Shown piece after piece: positions 14,652-22,310 of a stretch of 33,991 nt of DNA. A program made the position numbers and the translations under genes. This DNA is from Candidatus Parvarchaeota archaeon (GTDB lineage Archaea; Nanobdellota; Nanobdellia; WJKC01). The stretch spans positions 69,833 to 103,823 of the forward strand of contig JAFCFT010000001.1 of the NCBI GenBank assembly GCA_017608505.1, in the 5' to 3' direction. The notes beneath the pieces were generated by a model. That model saw nothing but the letters and a program-made list of their open reading frames with translations. It did no database searches and was not told the DNA's origin. The stretch's first letter is position 1, and every line of letters begins with the position of its first letter.

Positions 14652-17458
14652 AAGTATAATGTAAACTTCTCATTAAATACCTTTAATATTACTTGTTTTT
14701 CTTTTGTCCTAGTGAATACTAGCTCAGTATTTGAAGCTTTAAGGATATCTTCTTTTTTATGCTCTAAAAATTCTTTTAATCTGCCTTGAGGGTTGCACTC
14801 GACTTTTGCATATTCTAAAACTTTAAGGCCCAGCTCCTTTCTTCTTGCTTGCAAGTTTCTTAAAAATTCTGTAAGCAGAGCCTCACTTTTTAATTCCTCA
14901 TTAACTTTAGTATTTAATTTTACGTTTGGCTCTCCTTTTTCTTGTCTTACTTTTTTAACATTTAGAGACTTTTTAAGCAACTCTAAGCCCCAGTTACTAA
15001 GCAATTTAGGCGTTCTTACTCTGGCGCTGCTTAAAGGCCATCTTAAATTCAATCGCTTGTCATTGCGCTCTTTTAAGCCTAGGCTTGTTAGTTCTCGAAC
15101 AAGATCCATTTCTTCTTCTAATTTTTTATTAAGCACTCCTTTGCTTGTACTTGGCCAGTCTAGTAAATGGACGCTTAAGGCCTTGCATTCGTTTCTGTAA
15201 TTTAGCTGATACATTGCTTCTGTAAGAAATGGGGTAAATGGCGCCATTAATTTTAGTAATTCCAAGTAAACTTTTCTGAGTGTGTATGCAGCGCTTGAGT
15301 CTTTATTCTTTAATTCATTTCTAACTAGTCTTACATACCACCTGCTTAAATCTTCTAAAAAGAACTGTTCAAGTTTTGAAGATGCTTTTCCAGGTTTGTA
15401 ATTATCAAGCAGTTTTTTAACTTCTCTTTTAACATGCTCCAGCCTTGACAGTAGCCACACATCAATTTTGCTTAATTCATTGCATTTTCCAGGAGCAGTG
15501 TACGTTTTAACTAGCAATCCAAGATTAAGCAACACATTAAGTGCTGCTCTGACTTCTTTTCCTAATTTTAAACCAAATTTCAAAGGCAACCAAGGAGTTG
15601 TTTTTAAATAAAGCCATCTAGTGACATCAGCTCCTAATTCTCTTAATACTTCATCTACCCATACAGTATTGCCCTTGCTTTTACTCATTTTCTTGCCCTC
15701 AGCATCAAGCACAACACCATATCCTAACACCTCTTTGTATGGAGCCTTTTTTTCAAGCACAACAGAGCAGTATAATAATGTATAAAACCAAAGTCTTACT
15801 TGTTCTGTCATCTCGACAACTAAGTCTGCTGGGAACCACTTGTAGAAATATTTTTTGTCATTGTAATTCATTGTTGCAAATGGCATTACTCCTGAATCAA
15901 GCCAGACATCTAGGACTTGAGGCCAGCGCTTCATTGTGTTTCCACATTTTTTACACTTAAAAGTGACTTTATCACAGCTTGGCTTGTTAAGCGACTTTAC
16001 AGTCTTGCCACTTAATTTTTTTAATTCTGCTCTTGAGCCAACAACAACATAATGGCCGTTTTTGCATTCCCATACAGGAAGCGCAGTTCCCCAATACATT
16101 CTTCTTGATACATTCCAATCCTTAAGCCCTAATAGCCAGTTTTTCATTTTTAGGTAATTACTGTATGGATGCCACCTGACAGCATCATTGCTTTTTAACA
16201 TTAGTTCCTGAAGTGGCTTAACTTTTAAGAACCACTCCTCGCTTGTTCTGTATACTAGTGGGGTCTTGCATCTCCAGCAAAATGGATATTTGTGTTCGAA
16301 CAACTCTTTATAAATTAATTGTTTTGTTTTTTCTAAGTCCTTCATAACTTCCTTGCTTGCTTTTGAAAAGAATAGGTCCTCATACTTGCCTGCATTTGTC
16401 ATTAATCCACATTCGTCAACTACGCACTTGCATTCAAGATTATTATCTAGTCCTGCTTGCATGTCTTCTTCTCCATGCGCTGGCGCCAAGTGGACAAAAC
16501 CAGTTCCTTCATCACTTGTTACAAATGATGCTGGCACTACTTTGCCTTTAAATTTCTTTTCACCTAACTCAAATGAGTACTCAAGCCCTGCTAATTCTTT
16601 CCCAAGCAATTCTTTTTTAACTTTAAAACTTCCAAACTTTCTTCTTAGTTTATTTAACAAAGCTTTTGCAAGATAATAATTAGTTCCTTTGTGTTCTGCT
16701 AAAACATATTGTAACTTTGGATTAACTGCTAATCCTGTGTTTCCTAGCAAACTCCAAGGTGTAGTTGTCCAAACAAGAAAGTAGTTTCCATCGCTTGATT
16801 TGAATCTTACATACACACTTTCATCCTTTACAAGGGCGTAGCCATCATTAACTTCTAATTGGCTTAAGCTTGTTCTGCATTTAGGGCACCAAGGAACTAC
16901 TTTAAAGCCTTTGTAAAATAGGCCTTTTTTATGACATTCTTTTAAAAACATCCATTTGACTTCCCTGTAATCATCATCCATAGTATAATATGCTTTATCC
17001 CAGTCCATCCACATACCAAATTCCTTGCTTTGTTTGGTCCAGACACCAGCATATTTTAGTGCTGTTTTTCTGCACACTTCTACAAATTTTTCTTCTCCAA
17101 ATTTTAACACGTCATCTTTGCTTTTAAATCCAAGTTCTTTTTGTACTTGCAATTCAACAGGCAATCCCTGGCAATCCCATCCTGATTGTCTTCTTTCACA
17201 ATAGCCTTGCATTGATTTGTAGCGTAAAAATAAATCTTTATACACTCTTCCCCTCATGTGATGCACGCCAGGAACATTGTTTGCTCCTGGGGGCCCCTCA
17301 AAAAAGGAAAACACTGGCGCATTTTTTCTTAATTCTTTTAATTTTTCCCAGACCTTATTATTTTCCCAGAATTCTAGGACTTTTGCCTCATTTTCTTGAT
17401 TTAATTTGTAATTACTAAAATTAGAATTATTCAAATCTCTCTTTGATCCGAACCTCAC
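14648..17458 (-). CDS. ileS: Isoleucyl-tRNA synthetase
   Basis: Charges tRNA-Ile and edits Val. 936 residues from GTG 17458. Class Ia motifs: EGPPGANNVPGVHHMRGR (HIGH equivalent HHMRG, the PG-x-HH variant seen in eukaryote/archaeal-like IleRS) and GKKMSKSKGN. Editing domain LVWTTTPWSLLGNTGLAV and GTGFVHLAPAHGEED; zinc-type knuckles WCPKC, CWRC and CKKCG; long helical C-terminal anticodon domain. The start is uncertain: a TATA box (17496-17504) points to ATG 17471, whose frame reads MNATSEVRIKERFE then stops. A one-base indel joining that to the IleRS frame near 17430 would give a better N-terminus. Confidence 0.95.
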   Translation of the reverse strand: MRFGSKRDLNNSNFSNYKLNQENEAKVLEFWENNKVWEKLKELRKNAPVFSFFEGPPGANNVPGVHHMRGRVYKDLFLRYKSMQGYCERRQSGWDCQGLPVELQVQKELGFKSKDDVLKFGEEKFVEVCRKTALKYAGVWTKQSKEFGMWMDWDKAYYTMDDDYREVKWMFLKECHKKGLFYKGFKVVPWCPKCRTSLSQLEVNDGYALVKDESVYVRFKSSDGNYFLVWTTTPWSLLGNTGLAVNPKLQYVLAEHKGTNYYLAKALLNKLRRKFGSFKVKKELLGKELAGLEYSFELGEKKFKGKVVPASFVTSDEGTGFVHLAPAHGEEDMQAGLDNNLECKCVVDECGLMTNAGKYEDLFFSKASKEVMKDLEKTKQLIYKELFEHKYPFCWRCKTPLVYRTSEEWFLKVKPLQELMLKSNDAVRWHPYSNYLKMKNWLLGLKDWNVSRRMYWGTALPVWECKNGHYVVVGSRAELKKLSGKTVKSLNKPSCDKVTFKCKKCGNTMKRWPQVLDVWLDSGVMPFATMNYNDKKYFYKWFPADLVVEMTEQVRLWFYTLLYCSVVLEKKAPYKEVLGYGVVLDAEGKKMSKSKGNTVWVDEVLRELGADVTRWLYLKTTPWLPLKFGLKLGKEVRAALNVLLNLGLLVKTYTAPGKCNELSKIDVWLLSRLEHVKREVKKLLDNYKPGKASSKLEQFFLEDLSRWYVRLVRNELKNKDSSAAYTLRKVYLELLKLMAPFTPFLTEAMYQLNYRNECKALSVHLLDWPSTSKGVLNKKLEEEMDLVRELTSLGLKERNDKRLNLRWPLSSARVRTPKLLSNWGLELLKKSLNVKKVRQEKGEPNVKLNTKVNEELKSEALLTEFLRNLQARRKELGLKVLEYAKVECNPQGRLKEFLEHKKEDILKASNTELVFTRTKEKQVILKVFNEKFTLYF

Positions 17459-17495
17459 TTGTAGCGTTCATAAACTTATTAAGTAATCCCGCGCC

Positions 17496-17514
17496 TTTAT
17501 AAATCTTTTTATTA
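17496..17514. promoter_or_regulatory. Bidirectional promoter between ileS and Lon-like protease
   Basis: TTTATAAAT (17496-17504) is nearly symmetric and lies 26 bases from the minus-strand ATG 17471; TTTTTATTAA (17505-17514) lies about 27 bases before the plus-strand ATG 17537. Both mRNAs would be leaderless. Confidence 0.45.
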
Positions 17515-17536
17515 ATGCATTGCTTTTACACTGTAC

Positions 17537-19321
17537 ATGAAACGCATGTTGCTGCTTTTAATTTCAGCACTGCTTTTAAGCCGCGCATTTTCTGCTTCAT
17601 GCAGCATTCCAATAGCAGGCGTAAAGCAAGAAGATTCTACATATACAGGAGTTCTTGCAAACTTGACTGTAGAAATAGCTCCAGGAAATGGCAGGGTGTT
17701 TGTTGATACAATGCCTTTAACACAAGTAGACACGCAGGCAAGCGCGCGCATGGCAAAAGAAGCAATCTGCGAACTATTAAATGCTGACTGCAGGAATTAT
17801 GACTTTTTTTACATTATAAGAAGCGAAAATCCTCTTGTTGGAGGTCCTTCAGCAGGGGCTGCAATGGCTTCATGCACTTTAAGCCTGCTTACAGGAATCC
17901 CTCTTTACAATGATACTGTAATTACTGGAACCATTAATCCTGATGCAAGCATCGGTCCTGTTGGCAGCATTTTTGAAAAAATGTCAAGTTTAAAAGGCAA
18001 GGGCTACAAATACTTTCTTGCTCCAGAAGATTCTGAAATTGAAACTACGCTTATTAATAACACGTTAACAGAAGTTAATTTATCAAAGTATGCTCAAGAA
18101 GAACTAAAAATTCAGTTTGTTACTATCGGGGACATAATTGAAGCATTTAAGTACATGGCAGGATATTCTATCCAACTTAAAAATGTCAGTTCTGCAGACG
18201 TTGCAAGCAAAGAATATGAAGAAGTAATGAAAGAAATGAGCTGCGAACTAGTTAATAAAGCGCAAGAAACTTACGACCTTGTAAAAAACAGCGACTTTGC
18301 AGAGTTGTTAAACAATTCTTTTTCTTTACTTAATCAATCAAAGTCGTACTTTAATCAAGGCAATTACTATTCTTCAGCAAGTTATGCTGTAAGATCTTTA
18401 ATTTTTTCAACATATGTTAAATATTTATTAAACTATAGCGAGGGAGATTCCTCGTATGTTCTTGACGTAATTAACAGCCTAAACAATTCTATAAGTGAAT
18501 ATAATTCAGCGCTTCTTAGCAACCTAACTATTGACCACATATATGATATTGAAAGCCTTGCAATCACAATTGACAGGGTCAAAGAAGCAGAGTCTCTTTT
18601 GAACCAGGCAGAATCATTATACGATCTTGGTTTGCTTACAAATGCTTTATACACTGCAGCGTTTGCTGACGTGCGCTTATTGACTGCAAAGCAGTGGTCC
18701 AGCCTGATAGATTATTTTAATGGAAATGAAAGTATAAAATTTGATATTAATTCTATTAAGCCTTTAGTAATAGAGCGCTTAGAGCAAGCCCGCAACAGCA
18801 TTGCTTATGCTAGAACAATAATGACTGACGAGAATCTTTTAAGCTCTGAAGAGCACTTAACAAATGCTGTCAAGGCCTTTAATAAGGGTTCTTACATTTA
18901 TGCGCTGTTTGAAGCCTTAAAAGCGCGCGCTGAGGCAAATCTTGCCATGGAAATTAGAGGAGTCAGCAACATATCAACAAAAATAAGTTCTAAAATCAAA
19001 AGCGCTGCAAGGGCTATTAAAAGGGCTGAAGAGAGGGGTTTGCTTCCTTTTCTTTCAATATCCTTCCTTGAGTATTCCTCAACATTTACAGACGACCCTT
19101 TGCAGGAATTGATTTTTCTTTCGTACAGCAAAGAGTTTGCAGGCATAAGTTCTTCTATCAACGATTATGTAAAATACGGAGAACTTTCTGTGAGCGATGG
19201 GTACACAGTCATTCCTTTTGCGCGCCCCAATACGCATGAGGACCCATTATATCAAATAATTCTAATAGTTATTGGCTTCATCTTCGGCCTGATTGTCACT
19301 CTTATACGCTTTGAATCCTAA
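17537..19321 (+). CDS. Extracytoplasmic Lon-type (S16-like) serine protease
   Basis: 594 residues. Signal peptide MKRMLLLLISALLLSRAFSA, then a Lon-type proteolytic domain (about 30-210) without an ATPase: GGPSAGAAMA places the nucleophile at Ser105 and GPVGSIFEKM the general base at Lys148, 43 residues apart as in Lon. The following 350 residues are helical with repeated coil-like segments (SLLNQSKSYFNQGNYYSSASY, LLNQAESLYDLGLLTNALYTA) resembling TPR-like hairpins, and a C-terminal membrane helix (IILIVIGFIFGLIVTLI) anchors it. It matches the archaeal exported Lon-like peptidases (COG1750 type); envelope protein quality control is inferred. Confidence 0.88.
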   Translation: MKRMLLLLISALLLSRAFSASCSIPIAGVKQEDSTYTGVLANLTVEIAPGNGRVFVDTMPLTQVDTQASARMAKEAICELLNADCRNYDFFYIIRSENPLVGGPSAGAAMASCTLSLLTGIPLYNDTVITGTINPDASIGPVGSIFEKMSSLKGKGYKYFLAPEDSEIETTLINNTLTEVNLSKYAQEELKIQFVTIGDIIEAFKYMAGYSIQLKNVSSADVASKEYEEVMKEMSCELVNKAQETYDLVKNSDFAELLNNSFSLLNQSKSYFNQGNYYSSASYAVRSLIFSTYVKYLLNYSEGDSSYVLDVINSLNNSISEYNSALLSNLTIDHIYDIESLAITIDRVKEAESLLNQAESLYDLGLLTNALYTAAFADVRLLTAKQWSSLIDYFNGNESIKFDINSIKPLVIERLEQARNSIAYARTIMTDENLLSSEEHLTNAVKAFNKGSYIYALFEALKARAEANLAMEIRGVSNISTKISSKIKSAARAIKRAEERGLLPFLSISFLEYSSTFTDDPLQELIFLSYSKEFAGISSSINDYVKYGELSVSDGYTVIPFARPNTHEDPLYQIILIVIGFIFGLIVTLIRFES

Positions 19322-19356
19322 AGCTTTAAATAATTCTTTAGTTATATTATGGTGTG

Positions 19357-20622
19357 ATGCATGCTAGGAAAGAAGAAAGATTTTATGTGCCTTGTTCCAT
19401 GATTGAAGAATTTATTGACAAGCTAGATTCTTTTGCTTATGAGAAGGTTTTTGAATCTTGTTTTAACAGGACTTTATACTTTAATAATGTTGAGCATGAA
19501 GTTCCTTTTGACGTCTCAATTAAGGCAAGAAGTTACGATTATTCTTCTGTGGGAACTTCTTTTACACTTGATCCTTCCTTAGAATGGATTTTTGAGATTA
19601 AAAGCGACATGGTTTTGGACGAGTCACGCTTAAGGTGTAAGGAGCGCACTAACTTAAAACTTGAGGAAATTATAGAATCCTTAAGAGGCAAGTTCGGTGT
19701 TACACTTCCTTTAAAGCCTTATGTTGCTGATGATTACAGAAGAAGACATTTTCTTGTTAGAGGCAAAGATGATTTTAGAGTAACTATTGATGATAAAATT
19801 AATTATTATTTTTTTGAATCAGGGCTTAATGCAAAACATATTGGGTCTGAAGGTTATTCAAGAGTTGAAGTTAAGATCCCAGTAAACAAATTAGAGTCTT
19901 ATGTTGCTTTATATATTAAGAAATTGCTTCAGGAATTTGGCGCTTTACCAATTATTTCTAAGAAAGACATGGCTTATAATAAGCTTGCAAATTACTTAAG
20001 AAAGCGTTCTAATAGGTTTGTTAGTCCTTCTGATGTTGAAATTGAGGCTAAACTTTTGTTGAATGGAAAGGATCAACAAGTTTTTCACAATATTAAGCGT
20101 GATTTTCGCAATGGATTTTTTGACAATTTTAAGTTGCTTGACAAATTCCCTTATACACTTGAAGGCGGCAAATTGCATATATATTTGCCTACTGCTGGCA
20201 GCGACACTTTACGAGTCAGCCTTAAAGGCGATTCTAAGAGTGTTGTCTTAAAGAAAGACCCTTTAATAATAAATGACCCTTTTGGGCTTAACTGCATTAT
20301 TAAGAGATACGAACTTAAGATGCCTTGGTCCAGCGATATTTTAGATTCTATGATGCTTTACAGGAAAAGAAAATATTTCATTGTGGAAAATACTAAATCT
20401 CGCAATACTTATTGTATTTTAGTAGACAGGTGCACTCATGAAGGCCACGAATTATTTCAGATAGAGATTGAAGGTTTGCTGTTATCTTCATTAGATGCTA
20501 ACGAAGATGCCATTATTAATGACATCGCATATATTGCTAACAAGCTAGTTGGGAAGTATTCTTTTTTAAAACCTACTACACTTACAAAATATGAATGGCT
20601 TAGTAAGTTTTTTAAAAGTTAA
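19357..20622 (+). CDS. Tandem triphosphate-tunnel protein (VTC-like plus CYTH-like)
   Basis: 421 residues from ATG 19357. Residues 1-215 carry VTC/polyphosphate-polymerase signatures in order: basic start RKEERFYVP, RTLYFNN, KARSY (56-60), FEIKSD (79-84), RVTIDD (141-146) and RVEVKIP (169-175). Residues 226-421 carry a second tunnel domain of CYTH type: VEIEAKLLL with the ExExK motif (228-232), LRVSLKG, a basic RKRKY and ILVDRCTHEGHELFQIEIE (354-372), the typical closing strands. Members of both families bind triphosphate or polyphosphate with metals. The tandem arrangement is unusual; the second copy may be the active one or a regulatory one. TATA TTTAAATAA is at about -28. Soluble, 17 bases before glyS. 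Confidence 0.75.
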   Translation: MHARKEERFYVPCSMIEEFIDKLDSFAYEKVFESCFNRTLYFNNVEHEVPFDVSIKARSYDYSSVGTSFTLDPSLEWIFEIKSDMVLDESRLRCKERTNLKLEEIIESLRGKFGVTLPLKPYVADDYRRRHFLVRGKDDFRVTIDDKINYYFFESGLNAKHIGSEGYSRVEVKIPVNKLESYVALYIKKLLQEFGALPIISKKDMAYNKLANYLRKRSNRFVSPSDVEIEAKLLLNGKDQQVFHNIKRDFRNGFFDNFKLLDKFPYTLEGGKLHIYLPTAGSDTLRVSLKGDSKSVVLKKDPLIINDPFGLNCIIKRYELKMPWSSDILDSMMLYRKRKYFIVENTKSRNTYCILVDRCTHEGHELFQIEIEGLLLSSLDANEDAIINDIAYIANKLVGKYSFLKPTTLTKYEWLSKFFKS

Positions 20623-20639
20623 TGATTTAATTTTTTCTA

Positions 20640-22124
20640 ATGAAACGTTCGTATGACAAGCTTGCATCACTTTTTAAGCGCAAGGGCTATGTATGGGGCC
20701 CGAGTCCTGAAATCTACGAAGGCGGAGTTTCTGGCTTTTATGACTTAGGTCCTTTAGGCACAATTCTTTGGCACAATGTTGCCAACACTATTAGAATGAA
20801 TTACTTTGAAGAAGGCTTTTATGAAATAACATCTCCATTAATTATGCCTAAAAAAGTTTGGGAAGCTTCAGGTCATCTTGGAGGGTTTACTGACCCATTG
20901 ACAAAGTGCGCAAAGTGCGGCGCTGTGTATCGAGTTGACAAGCTAATTCTTGAATTGTTCCCAAATGAAAAAGTTGAAGGCTTAACTTACAAAGAATATG
21001 ATGAAAAAATAAGCAAATTAAAAATTAAATGCTTGTCTTGCAAAGGACCTCTTACAAATACAGTTCCTCAAAACATGATGCTTAAGACCACAGTTGGCTT
21101 AAACACAGAAGCATATCTTAGGCCTGAAACTGCAACAACAACATATCTGCAATTTAAAAGGTATTATGAGTTTTTCAGGCGCAAATTGCCTTTTGGCGTG
21201 TTCCAATTAGGAAAAGCCTTTCGCAATGAAATAAGCCCAAGACAAGGCTTAATAAGAACCAGGGAATTTAATCAGGCAGAAGCGCAGCTGTTCATTTTTA
21301 AGAAAGACAAAAACAAATGGGATGCTTGGAACAAATTCAAAGACTTTAAGCTGAATTTGTATCCTTACAAACTCCAAGAAAAAGGAAAACCAAAAGTAAT
21401 GAGCTTAAGCGAGGCAATTAAAAACAAGTGCTTGCAAAACAAAGCATATGCATCATGCCTTGGGATTGCCTACAAAATCATGCTTGACTTAGGCTTTGAC
21501 CCCAAAAAATTGCGCTTTAGACAGCACTTCCCAAATGAAAGAGCATTTTACGCGCTTGATGCCTGGGACTTGGAGTGGCGCAGCGAATTTTTTGGATGGA
21601 TTGAAGTTTGCGGAATCCATGATAGAAGCGACTACGACTTAAAACAGCACAGCAAATATTCTGGCCAAGATTTAAGCGTGCAAGCAAACGGCAAAAAAGA
21701 AATTCCTCATATTTTAGAAATAGCGTTTGGTGTTGAGCGCCTTGTATACTGCCTTCTTGAGCAGTCTTATGACGAAGAAGACAAACGCACAGTTCTTAGA
21801 CTTCCGCCGCACATGGCTCCTGTTAAAGTAATGGTTCTTCCATTAGTAACCAAAGACGGCTTGGACAAAAAAGCAAAAGAAGTAGAGGCATTCCTTCTTG
21901 ACGAGGACTTTTACGCAGAATACGATGACACAGGAAGCATAGGCAGGCGTTATAGAAGAGCTGACGAAGCAGGCGTTCCATTTTGCATAACAATTGACCA
22001 TCAGACTTTGGAAGACGACTCTGTAACTCTCCGCGACCGCGACTCAATGAAGCAACTAAGAGTGGACATTTCAGAACTTCCTGAATTCTTAGACATGGCG
22101 CTTGCAGGAGAGCTTGATTTTTAA
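20640..22124 (+). CDS. glyS: Glycyl-tRNA synthetase (alpha2 type)
   Basis: Charges tRNA-Gly. 494 residues of the class IIa homodimeric type: KGYVWGPSPEIYEGGVSGFYDLGPLG, motif 2 around LGKAFRNEISPRQGLIRTREF, QAEAQLF, motif 3 PHILEIAFGVERLVY, and the C-terminal anticodon-binding domain (MAPVKVMVLPLV to VDISELPEFL). Two Cys pairs (CAKCGAVY, CLSCKGPL) form the family's zinc insertion. It is somewhat shorter than many archaeal homologues. TTTTTTAAAAG about 28 bases upstream suggests its own leaderless mRNA. Confidence 0.97.
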   Translation: MKRSYDKLASLFKRKGYVWGPSPEIYEGGVSGFYDLGPLGTILWHNVANTIRMNYFEEGFYEITSPLIMPKKVWEASGHLGGFTDPLTKCAKCGAVYRVDKLILELFPNEKVEGLTYKEYDEKISKLKIKCLSCKGPLTNTVPQNMMLKTTVGLNTEAYLRPETATTTYLQFKRYYEFFRRKLPFGVFQLGKAFRNEISPRQGLIRTREFNQAEAQLFIFKKDKNKWDAWNKFKDFKLNLYPYKLQEKGKPKVMSLSEAIKNKCLQNKAYASCLGIAYKIMLDLGFDPKKLRFRQHFPNERAFYALDAWDLEWRSEFFGWIEVCGIHDRSDYDLKQHSKYSGQDLSVQANGKKEIPHILEIAFGVERLVYCLLEQSYDEEDKRTVLRLPPHMAPVKVMVLPLVTKDGLDKKAKEVEAFLLDEDFYAEYDDTGSIGRRYRRADEAGVPFCITIDHQTLEDDSVTLRDRDSMKQLRVDISELPEFLDMALAGELDF

Positions 22125-22160
22125 TTGCTCTCAGTGTGACGCAGTTAACTTCATTGCATT

Positions 22161-22203
22161 TGCTCAGATTCTGAGTGGCACTTCATCGAGCATTTTATTT
22201 TAA
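22161..22203 (+). terminator. Terminator after glyS
   Basis: TGCTC (22161-22165) pairs with GAGCA (22188-22192), an inner CTCAGA-T-TCTGAG palindrome lies at 22163-22175, and T-rich TTTTATTTTAAT follows. Confidence 0.4.
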
Positions 22204-22213
22204 TATCATAACA

Positions 22214-22222
22214 TTTATAAAT
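22214..22222 (+). promoter_or_regulatory. TATA element of pheA leader transcript
   Basis: TTTATAAAT centred at 22218, 26 bases before the ATG of the Phe-rich leader ORF (22244), so the transcript should begin at that ATG. Confidence 0.6.
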
Positions 22223-22243
22223 AACTTGCTTTTCAAAATCATC

Positions 22244-22279
22244 ATGAAATTCACTAATCAAAGCTTTTTTAGCTTTTGA
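22244..22279 (+). CDS. Phenylalanine-rich leader peptide MKFTNQSFFSF
   Basis: ATG 22244 opens 11 codons ending in TGA: M-K-F-T-N-Q-S-F-F-S-F, four Phe (TTC, TTT, TTT, TTT). The TATA spacing makes the ORF leaderless, and it lies 31 bases before pheA, whose product makes phenylpyruvate for phenylalanine. It is out of frame with pheA. Length, MK start and TGA stop match the Leu leader before leuS. The caveat is that TTT is common by chance in T-rich DNA. Inference: leader peptide whose translation reports charged tRNA-Phe. Confidence 0.68.
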   Translation: MKFTNQSFFSF

Positions 22280-22287
22280 TTAGTGAA
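22250..22287 (+). promoter_or_regulatory. Leader hairpin 1 of pheA
   Basis: TTCACTAATCAAAGC (22250-22264) pairs with GCTTTTGATTAGTGAA (22272-22287): 15 pairs with one bulged T, extendable by T22265-A22271 to 16. The first arm covers codons 3-7 of the leader, the second its last two codons, the stop and eight further bases. A translating ribosome must open it. Confidence 0.65.
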
Positions 22288-22309
22288 AACTTTCTTAGAG
22301 GTTTTCACT
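22282..22309 (+). promoter_or_regulatory. Leader hairpin 2 spanning the pheA ribosome-binding region
   Basis: AGTGAAAAC (22282-22290) pairs perfectly with GTTTTCACT (22301-22309); the 10-base loop holds most of the Shine-Dalgarno-like AGAGG (22297-22301), and the stem ends one base before the pheA ATG. It shares AGTGAA (22282-22287) with hairpin 1, so only one of the two can form. No T-run follows, so a translational rather than transcriptional switch is favoured. Confidence 0.6.
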
Positions 22310-22310
22310 C

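Noticed and set aside
14793..15200. Long plus-strand open frame inside ileS
   Set aside because: Antisense shadow of the synthetase coding frame, with no promoter or ribosome-binding site and unnatural Ser/Leu-rich composition.
22244..22310. T-box or transcription attenuator before pheA
   Set aside because: No T-box sequence or specifier structure is seen, and no T-run follows hairpin 2, so termination is unlikely; translational switching is favoured.
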